DNA of 64,000 nt from positions 8,018,030 to 8,082,029 of the forward strand of contig OU744450.1 of the NCBI GenBank assembly GCA_916610825.1, in the 5' to 3' direction. The stretch comes from Haliclystus octoradiatus. Taxonomy: Eukaryota; Cnidaria; Staurozoa; Stauromedusae; Haliclystidae. Below are positions 34,401-64,000 of this stretch, one piece after another. Position 1 is the first letter of the stretch; the number at the start of each line of letters is the position of its first letter. A model generated the notes under the pieces. The model was not told where the DNA came from, searched no databases, and was given only the letters and a program-made list of their open reading frames with translations. A program made the translations under genes and the position numbers.

Positions 34401-37400
34401 ATCAATTGAAACAAACCTGTATATAAAGACCAACCTGCAAATAGTGGTCACTTTATCTACCTATCATAGCTGGCTGTTAGATAAAGGAGGCACTGTACAT
34501 AGTTAGAATTTTGAAACAGAGGTTAGAAATATCTGGATAATTAGTTAACACATTTCTCCACTAGAAGAAACAAATGAAGTTCCCCTCCTACAATTTGTTA
34601 TTTACATCAATCTTTTTAATAGCAAAGAGCCAACCAAAATAAATCAGCAAGATGGAAAAATCAAACAATACATACAGACTGATAATAGTTAGTATAGTAG
34701 CCACTAGCCTGTTTTCAAATTAGATTTAGAATACAAAGTTCAGAGCAAATTTTCAAATTTGGAAGAAAATTGATAAATTTCTGATTTATAGGTCAAACTT
34801 CAAACAAATTTGTAAATAGTAACATATAAAATAATAAAACGAAGTTGGTTTTGTTGAACACAGGCATACAGTCAAACTAGAAGAAATTGTGTGTGGACAG
34901 AAGTGAAAATCCTGATGGATCCTAGAATCTGGGTCTAGGGACATCTCTGATCTAGGTGCTATCTACTGTGTCTCAACTTTGACACCAACTCCTATACTAG
35001 CATGATTCCAATACTTATTGAAATTTCAGATACATTCTGTGAAAATCCGCTCAAATTTATGACCCATCTGCATCAAAGTTTGTACCAAAATTTACTTTTA
35101 CCCATAAATTTTCAAAAAGAACAATAGCCTACAATAGTTACAGCACATTATCAATTCTTTTCAGTTTACTCCAGACTGCAAAGAGGGGGCAATTGCAACG
35201 CACTCCAGAGATGAAAAGTTTTTTTTAAAAGAGCGCTCAGCTCCTCAGAAATTGATTTTGGGCTGTCACACCTAAAAACTCTATACTATTGTTTGTAATG
35301 ACAGAATTATAAATGTTTAAGTAAGGCATGGATTATACAAGCGAACCGAACCTAATAGGCCTACATTTCTATTATTTCATTCATTCGAATTAAGTTCGCT
35401 GTTAGCGCGCTCCGTATAACGCAGTTGAGCTCGCCAATGTATTAAGTTTGCATAGTCCAAGCGCGCTAACAGCGAACCTAATGCATTAAGCGTGCCTCCG
35501 CGTTATACGAGCGAACCGAAGCAAATACACCTTTATCACAGACCCGTGACTGTCTCCGTAATTGCCTTTATATGGCAATAAACCGGGGGTTACAAATTAA
35601 AAAAGGATTCAAGTCATTGTTCTATTGATGTTTCCATGGTGACGTCTTCAATCCGTTCGTACTAGAAATTCAAATAATTATGTAGATTATCATATCTACG
35701 AATTAAAATGTATCTGGCCAAATACAAATTAATTTGCAAAGGAAAAGCTTGATTAAATGCAAAAAATATATAAAATAAAATTTAATTTGCAAGAAATCAA
35801 AGTTATCATGAGGAAGATAAAAATATATTTTACAACTTCCAAGTTATAACTTAAAAGATACAAGATGCAATACTTTGCCTACTTCAACGAACAAAACAGT
35901 ATAAAAGCATTTTGGTCATCCGATCAAATTTCAATTTTCACACAACAAAATTTTCAATGACAAAAGAGACATGTTACATCACGTTACATTACATTACATT
36001 ACATTAGCTAAATTAATAGTTAAGTTCGCATGTATAACGCGGCGGGCGAACCTAATTCGATTAGGATTAGGAGCGAGCTCAATTGCTATTAGGTTCGGTT
36101 CGCTTGTATAACCCATGCCTAATCATTTGCAACTCTCAAAGCATTTGACGATTTATGCACTTCAAGGGTGCTCTTGTATTGTACTTTTGGAGTTTTGCAT
36201 TCCTAGCCTACTCATTGATGTTTTATTATTGTTGCACTCCCCAGACATCAGCGAAGAGTGCCCTAAACCCAGTCTTCATTCTTTGTACTAATCGGGGAAG
36301 ATCTTTCTAGTGCATTTTGGGAGGTCTTTTTTCACGACTGCACAAACGGGACAAAATGACATTGAAACGCCAAATAATTTCACGCAAAGAAAACTGAAAT
36401 GCACATTTCCTTCAAACAACATCCATCTGCAAAATATTTGTAAACAAATAAATTTATTGCAATATTTATAACAGGTTTCGCAACTTGGATAAATAATTAA
36501 TAATAAAGTACTTTTTTGTGTACATTATTGTCGATTTTGATGGTTGAATTAACTAAATATTTCACATCATTTAAGCAACGCTTGAATAAAAGTGTGTTTT
36601 ATGTTCAACGATTAGTAATAAACTTTGGCCTATTTATCAATAAGAAACAGTTTATTAAGACTACGTCTACACGAGAGCAAAAACCCGGGTTTTCAAACGT
36701 CTTTCAAAAGTCCACTTTCAAAAATTTTAGATAGGGTATCAGTTTACACACTTCTAGGCTAGATTTATCTATTTTGTCTAAATAAAACGCTGTAACTCCA
36801 TTATTTCCTATAGGTTTTTTGTTGAAATTAGATTTTTATAGTTCTTCGATTCTGTAGCTTCAGATCGATATGTTTTTTTTTATTAAACCATTCAAAATAA
36901 CTTTTGTTATTCATATCTAATGAATTTCCATGTGAATTGACACCGCTTATTGTAAATATTACATTTTAAATACATGTTATTCACGATTTTATCTTGTATA
37001 AACAGATTCATTGAATAGTTTTACTAGACTTTAGTATTTTATCTAAAAACAGAGCCAAGTGGTTGCAAATATTTACATGCCGTATCGCGGCAAAATGAAA
37101 GTGGACTTTGGTAAACCCGGGTTTTCCATAAATCTTTGTTTAGACGACAGAAAGACCCGGGTTTTGCAAAGTCTGGCTTGAGAAACCTGGGTTTTCTCTC
37201 CTGACTTTCAAAAGTCCTGATAGAGTTGCTAAGCGGACTAATTTCCTATTGGGTTTCCTGTTTCCTAGACGCGAGGGCGATCCAGACTAAAATTCACCGG
37301 GGTTTCGTAAATCCACTTGTCGTGTAAACGCAGCATAAGTTAATATTATTCTAATAATAATACATTACAATTTGTTGATGCAAGGTTTGTGAATAAAACA

Positions 37401-38404
37401 CCATGAAAATCAAAGTAGTAAAAACCATGACGGTGATAGCTGATTTCTTGAAAAACTTGCTCTCCCTCCTCTCTTACAATACAATACACCTCGTTTAAAA
37501 ATTTTCTGTAAATTTCTTTCCTTTTTTCGTAAGTCAGACGTGCTCACCATTACTCTTTTAATCAAATAACCAAATCCTAAATTCATAACTATTATAGATT
37601 TCACAGCAGGATTACCAGCATTATTTGTAAAAATCTGGTTCTTGTTTACTTAAATTTTAAAATCAAATAACATAATTTCCATTCCAAACAAAACTGATCA
37701 TTAAACACAAGACATGTTATGATGTCATCCACAATATTTTTGGGGACATCTTCTGTCAAACTGCGCAATTTTTATAATCGATATTTTCTTTACCACTCAT
37801 TTACAAATAATGCAACCTGGTCTTAACCCTTCTTTGCAGTCAGGGAGTGGGTTTTACTTGTTGCTGCCTCATGGGCTGAGTTTATTTCAATTGATTGATA
37901 TGATACTAAAAACTGAAGACGAGCTCCATCCATCACTAATTTATGTTAAATTCTACTCCAATCAGAGACTCATTAGACAAGATACCGAAATCCAAAAATA
38001 GAAATAGTTCCAGCTTAAGTAAAAAAAATTCGAGCTAGGCCTGCCTGGCTGGGCTATGTATATTGCTAGGCTACTAATTTGGAGTTCTTAAACCACATTC
38101 ATTTAATATAAATTACATCAAATCACATGGATATGATACAATATTACTCATACTCACTTGCTAAGGTATACCTATCCATATAATTGAGCAGATTGATAAA
38201 TACTAGTACCCCTACTGTTACAAAAGAACGAAATGGTGTCTTTGGTGATCTGATAGCGACTTCACAATCAGACATGGAGTCCGTGCTCGGCGGCCTCTGT
38301 AGAGGTGCATGTGATCCATGATGCTCCTCATGAAACGTGTCTCCTGCATCATCCGAAACAACGGCTTCAGAATCCCCACCTGGATCATTGAACTGTTTAT
38401 ACAT
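21296..38404 (-). CDS. SPNS1-like: Spinster-family lysosomal MFS transporter (SPNS1-like), complete, ten coding exons
   Basis: Exons from the 5' end: 38158-38404, 34027-34229, 32880-33031, 32697-32763, 30606-30775, 29355-29483, 28378-28567, 24883-24948, 23200-23298 and 21296-21733. They sum to 1,761 nt, giving 586 residues plus stop, with every junction in frame. The ATG is supported by an in-frame TGA nine codons upstream. The product is a 12-pass major-facilitator protein: first helix [11 protein letters not shown], motif [11 protein letters not shown] (residues 118-127), [42 protein letters not shown], and [18 protein letters not shown] near the end. Cytosolic N- and C-tails are hydrophilic; the C-tail of about 100 residues is long compared with SPNS1 (528 residues in human from memory). 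The family exports lysophospholipids from lysosomes (SPNS1) or sphingosine-1-phosphate (SPNS2). SPNS1 is favoured by general likeness, not proof. Confidence 0.93.
21865..21995. repeat. (TATG)n microsatellite, left part
   Basis: About 30 imperfect TATG units, directly continued by a SINE. It resumes after the SINE at 22364, so the SINE sits within the microsatellite. A frame through it encodes Met-Tyr-Val-Cys repeats and is not a gene. It lies in the intron between the last two Spinster exons. Confidence 0.9.
21996..22363 (+). mobile_element. tRNA-derived SINE, copy A
   Basis: The head has RNA polymerase III promoter boxes of tRNA type: A box TAGCTCAGATGG (22003-22014) and B box GGTTCAAATCC (22058-22068). 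A body of about 290 bp follows, ending GTGGTACGGGTGCCTTCGG..GGCGACACCGTC and a TTACTTACTTATG tail. Copies B (28931), C (30193) and the antisense relic D (33230) share head, body and tail order. The head does not fold as a normal tRNA, so it is not a tRNA gene. Confidence 0.85.
22364..22484. repeat. (TATG)n microsatellite, right part
   Basis: Continues the tetranucleotide run on the far side of SINE copy A, with a few GCATG interruptions. Confidence 0.9.
22500..23199. other. Spinster intron sequence, nothing recognised
   Basis: Intron remainder between the microsatellite and the penultimate Spinster exon. Contains an inverted pair of AAGTTATT..TTTTATTTTTCATTTTAT-like segments (about 23035-23065 and 23120-23150) that could form a weak hairpin. 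No coding exon was seen. Confidence 0.4.
23457..23495. repeat. GGT/GT/G simple-sequence tract
   Basis: Runs of GGT, then GT, then about 14 G within a Spinster intron. Low complexity only; the G run could form a quadruplex. Confidence 0.85.
24003..24777. repeat. Two clusters of the GTTCATGAAC palindrome flanking a foldback element
   Basis: GTTCATGAAC and one-base variants recur in a left cluster (24004-24133) and a right cluster (about 24669-24777), where four units repeat every 11 bp. Each unit is itself a 10-bp palindrome. The foldback at 24346-24647 lies between the clusters. Confidence 0.75.
24346..24647. mobile_element. Small foldback element with arms of about 70 bp
   Basis: The left arm (24346-24416) and right arm (about 24580-24647) are imperfect reverse complements, strongest in GAATGATTCAAGCAAGT against ACTTGCTTGAATCATTC and in ACAATATGA-CAGAATAAACAA. 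No coding capacity. It lies in the Spinster intron upstream of exon 24883-24948 on the plus-strand map. Confidence 0.65.
25983..27883. mobile_element. 1.9-kb foldback element with arms over 300 bp, bounded by TTAA
   Basis: The left arm (from 25987 to about 26315) and right arm (about 27550-27879) are reverse complements with high identity at the outer 215 bp, starting AGTGGGAATAAACCCCCAGA. Each end abuts TTAA (25983-25986, 27880-27883), the target site of piggyBac-type transposases. The loop of about 1.2 kb has no transposase-like frame, so the element would be non-autonomous. It lies in a Spinster intron. Confidence 0.8.
28931..29315 (+). mobile_element. tRNA-derived SINE, copy B
   Basis: Same family as the copy at 21996. 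The A box (CAGCTCAGATGG) and B box (GGTTCAAATCACC) are slightly degraded, there are small insertions near the head, and the tail is CAATTACTTATT. It lies in the Spinster intron just before exon 29355-29483. Confidence 0.82.
30193..30558 (+). mobile_element. tRNA-derived SINE, copy C
   Basis: Same family; head TAGTTCAGATGG and GGTTCAAATCC, tail TTACTTACTTACG. It ends about 50 bp from the Spinster exon at 30606. It lies antisense to the host gene, as do copies A and B. Confidence 0.82.
32035..32405 (+). pseudogene. Relic LINE 3' end with (TTA)n tail
   Basis: Decayed frames read like the C-terminus of a LINE reverse transcriptase ([18 protein letters not shown], then [14 protein letters not shown] and [15 protein letters not shown] before a stop). 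A 3' UTR follows with the GCACCTTGAGCC..GTGCCCTATCTAAGAAATATG form and a (TTA)n tail at about 32380-32404. It is antisense in a Spinster intron. Confidence 0.65.
33230..33475 (-). mobile_element. Degenerate SINE relic, copy D (antisense)
   Basis: On the minus strand it matches the SINE middle part (TTTATCTGAACATCAAATGAGTGCCAT, compared with the consensus segment at 22091 onward), but the promoter boxes are mostly lost. Confidence 0.55.
34411..34499. mobile_element. AACCTGTATATAA mini-inverted repeat, copy 1
   Basis: About 90 bp: AAACCTGTATATAAAGACCA at one end, a central TAGTGGTCACTTTATCTACC and a decayed complementary end. The same family occurs at 48347-48432 and, inverted, at 57515-57611. 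Confidence 0.6.
35324..36120. mobile_element. 797-bp foldback element with 35-bp terminal inverted repeats
   Basis: The ends AGGCATGGATTATACAAGCG.. (35324) and its complement ending ..TATAACCCATGCCT (36120) match over about 35 bp with one mismatch. Inside, another perfect stem joins 35395-35410 to 35461-35476 (TTCGCTGTTAGCGCGC and complement), and GCGAACCTAAT motifs recur. An (ACATT)n run lies near 35985. No target-site duplication is clear and nothing is coded. It lies in the large first Spinster intron. Confidence 0.75.
36659..37335. mobile_element. MITE-like element with GACTACGTCTACACGA ends
   Basis: Left end GACTACGTCTACACGA and right end TCGTGTAAACGCAGCA are imperfect inverted repeats (13 of 16), flanked by TAA at 36656-36658 and 37336-37338. 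The interior has repeated ACCCGGGTTTT palindromes in both orientations. A 3-bp TAA/TTA duplication would suit a PIF/Harbinger-type element. It lies in the first Spinster intron. Confidence 0.62.
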
Positions 38405-38787
38405 CGGTAAAATTGTAAATATGGTAGTTCAAGTGGCTGTAAATAGATGTAAATAATTGCCAACTATTCAAACGGGCTGCACGGACAAGATTTCTACAGC
38501 TGCAATAAACAATGGTGTTTTGCAAGAGGAGGAGCCATTGTTTTACCTCGCTTTGAGAAATCTTAACATAAGCGAGACAAGATCGTTTGATTCTCAGAAA
38601 GTACGTCATAGTTATGTAATTATCACGTGCAGTGTAATAGGGCTCTTTCACGGACTTATAAATAGATTCACGCAAAGCCTTATGGGATAGCACAACGTAC
38701 AACGCTTCGATGTCATTTCTGAGTTAGCTACGTTTTGACCGCGTTTGTTGATGTTTATTGCCCAACTTAAAAACTAATTTACTCGAT
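38405..38787 (-). promoter_or_regulatory. Upstream region of the Spinster gene with a TCACGTG E-box
   Basis: TCACGTG at 38623-38629 lies about 220 bp upstream of the Spinster ATG. This is the core of the CLEAR motif recognised by TFEB/MITF-type factors at lysosomal genes. A TATAAATA string at 38656 is on the plus strand and not placed to serve this gene. No transcription start can be assigned. Confidence 0.35.
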
Positions 38788-38931
38788 ATGCAATCCACGG
38801 AACGTGATAAACCAAAAACAAAAGGTACCACGAAGCATTACTGTTGGGGTACCTGTAAATGCTTCAAAAAAGGAAGCACAGTCAGCTACCTGCAAAAATT
38901 ACAACTAAAAAGGAAGCACAGTCGTATGTAA
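38788..38931 (+). CDS. Small 47-codon ORF, doubtful
   Basis: ATG to TAA, encoding a Lys- and Cys-containing peptide (KHYCWGTCKCFKKGS in the middle). The CxWGxC pattern loosely recalls the start of a THAP-type zinc finger, so it could be a first exon or transposon relic. A 17-bp direct repeat (AAAAAGGAAGCACAGTC) occurs twice within it. It starts 380 bp from the Spinster start on the other strand. I cannot assign a function. Confidence 0.2.
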   Translation: MQSTERDKPKTKGTTKHYCWGTCKCFKKGSTVSYLQKLQLKRKHSRM

Positions 38932-39074
38932 AATGCTCTAATGATCAGATTGCGGAATATCATTTATTAACTCTGTGATTTAAAACACTCAAAAGACGAT
39001 GTCGATGCATTCAATAGATAAAAAACAAATGGTAAATATAAATAACGTAAATTCTGATTTAGGTACAGTATAAT

Positions 39075-40128
39075 CAAATATGGTGTTCCGCAATGATCGA
39101 TCCTTTGACCATTACTTTTTAATTTATATAAATGATATTCTGTAGATAGTTGTAAAATAAATTTATATGCCGATGACACATTGTTATATGTAGCTGATAA
39201 AGATGACATCAAAACGATTGAAAATTTATTAATAAATGATGTAAGTAAAATATACTGCTGGCTATGCGCTAATAACTTGACATTCAACGTTATAAAAACC
39301 ATAAAAAACTTCAGGGCTGGTACGCAGGCTAGGTACCAAGCCAAAACTGAAAAAGCAGGATGCTAATACTTTTAATATCCATCTGAATGAAGAGCCTATC
39401 AATCATGTGAGTTTGCTAAAATATTTAGAGGTTATCATTGATGAAAATATATCATTTGACGATCATATGAAATGTATAACTAAGTAAATAAATAGGGGAT
39501 CAGGGGTCAGCTAAAGTGCATCAGGGGTTTTATTCCATATGAATCCGCCCATCTAATTTATACTCAATTGTCTTGCGGCTTGCCGCACTTTGACTACTGC
39601 GCTGTCGCGTGGGGGAACAGCAAAGCTGAACATCATGATTGTCTCCAGAGATTACAGAACAGAGGAATGAGGACAGTACTCCGTTGCAATTATCGCACTC
39701 GTATCTCTGACATGAAAAGTCGACTTGATTGGCTTTCTGTCAAAGATCGAATAACCTCCCATCAACTAATGTTCATTCATAAAATTTATTTCAACCTAGC
39801 TCCTCGTCTGCTCCCCGTATTTTTCAATCACCACATACCACTAAAACACATTTCAAAATGCTGATGCGCACAAGTGGAATAATCTATCGTCTACAATGTA
39901 GGAGGTTTCCAAACGGACAAGTTTCAAAAGTCTCCTTAAGAATCATTTAAACGCCAACATTAGCATTGTCTCTTAATTTTGTTTCAAGATTATATTAATT
40001 TGTGTGTATATAATTTGATGTTTGTTACTTGTTACTGTAAAACATATATTTTAATTTTATAATCAGTCCTGTGAAAAAAGTTTATGTGAACTTTATCAGG
40101 TTTCTGAATAAATGATGATGATGATGAA
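39075..40128 (+). pseudogene. Relic CR1/L2/Jockey-like LINE reverse transcriptase and 3' end
   Basis: Broken frames carry reverse-transcriptase landmarks in order: a GVPQ-like start, LIYINDI, then LYADDTLLYVADKDD at 39160-39205 (the catalytic ADD box), a palm/thumb segment (CWLCANNLTFNVIKT), HLNEEPI..LLKYL, and at 39568-39864 the C-terminus (LPHFDYCAVAWGN, LQRLQNRGMRTVL, RLDWLSVKDRI, FNLAPRLLP). The element ends in a (GAT)n tail at about 40112-40126. Stops and frameshifts make it non-functional. A fragment of the same family lies at 6708 and a 3' stub near 41395. Confidence 0.78.
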
Positions 40129-41017
40129 AGTTTGATCACATCATCATGGCGAATGAGTATTGTTGGCAATTTCAAATAGCAATACTGCTTTCTCAGCAAA
40201 AACTTGAATTCAGGTTATGACGCTTTTTGCAAATTTACTTCCCACTTTTTTGGGGTCCATATTCAAGCTGAGCAAAAACCTTTTGGGTATGAAATTTCAA
40301 ATTTGGAGCTTTTGGGTATCCTCTTTTGACTTTTTCAAGAATTTTTGCATCATTCTTGTGTATTTGCTTAAAAATCAATCAACCTGCTGGAACTTTTTGG
40401 GTAGCATCAACAGAATTTTTGGGTACTTTACCTTTTTCCAAAGTGGAACCCCCGTCCCTGAAGAGCTTGAGTTACCCCTTGGGGTCAGTAACTTACAAAT
40501 TTAAAACGTTCTGTGTCAGGTGAATTTCAGTACCCAATCGAAGTCCAGTATGTTTTCATCAGTAAATTCAAGATTAAAATTGCGCGATGGATTGATAGTA
40601 TTTCAATGGGATTGCCATTACAGATTTTGTAGATTTGCATCCATGGGATTTTTTAAACCAGCGCACTCATAGAAGAGAAAACACAACACAATGCATACGT
40701 TTGCAATTGCTCTGTAAACAAAAATTGTTATCTTATAGCATTTAAGTAAACCTCAGGTTTGGATAAACTAAGCATTCCCTATTCTTCAGACCATTCTGGG
40801 ACGTCAAACCCTCAAAGGGGAAAGAGAGTGGTTAATTATACATCGTTTGTTTACAAAGATTTTACATATTTATGTTGATAAAATTTACTTAATGTAATAA
40901 ACAATCAGTTTGAGTTATATATATAGAACCTCGAGTTCTTCAAGCAAAAACTAATAAAAAACAGTATGAGAAACCTCAGTTTTGGTTTACTCAGCTAAAG
41001 TTATAGATGAAATTAAT
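40129..41017. other. Non-coding 3' flank of PRPF8
   Basis: No exon or element recognised. The segment 40217-40523 is open in two frames but lacks family motifs. The PRPF8 3' UTR should occupy the part nearest 41017; no unmistakable poly(A) hexamer on the minus strand was found. Confidence 0.45.

Positions 41018-64000
<22,983 letters not shown>

Overview
The window is nuclear DNA of an AT-rich, intron-rich invertebrate metazoan. The evidence is two spliceosomal-intron genes with clean GT-AG junctions (a Spinster-family transporter and the core spliceosome protein Prp8), tRNA-derived SINEs, APE-type LINEs, an LTR retrotransposon and many small inverted-repeat elements. The sequence alone does not name a phylum. 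Nothing suggests bacterial or organellar DNA.

Layout. 1-1.0 kb: the end of a FEN/PIN-like protein with a cysteine-rich C-terminus, of a type I recall as expanded in invertebrate genomes. 2.25-5.25 kb (+): the 3' part of a RING-finger gene built from very short, acidic, phase-2 exons, several arising by local duplication. 6.7-7.1 kb: a LINE relic interrupted by a small inverted-repeat transposon. 7.9-19.2 kb: a nest of mobile DNA: a 5'-truncated LINE copy in a 15-bp repeat array, an LTR retrotransposon with identical LTRs and intact gag and pol, then a near full-length LINE whose first protein combines a MADF domain, coiled coils and CCCH zinc fingers. 21.3-38.4 kb (-): a complete ten-exon Spinster (SPNS1-like) gene, with introns holding SINEs, microsatellites and foldback elements. 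38.4-41.0 kb: intergenic DNA with a LINE relic. 41.0-62.8 kb (-): the last 24 coding exons of PRPF8, about 1,442 residues to the stop; the N-terminal part lies beyond the right edge. 63.1-64.0 kb: a long (AAT)n array.

How parts relate. The two host genes are transcribed in the same direction but have unrelated jobs: lysosomal membrane transport and pre-mRNA splicing. I joined their exons by hand; every junction keeps frame and all exon lengths sum correctly. The most unusual observations are the phase-2 micro-exon RING gene, an 88-bp inverted repeat flanking the 5' LTR, a near-identical structured block in two PRPF8 introns, and several foldback elements with readable target-site duplications. 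No obviously new multi-gene system was found. Family assignments come from reading motifs, not from database searches.
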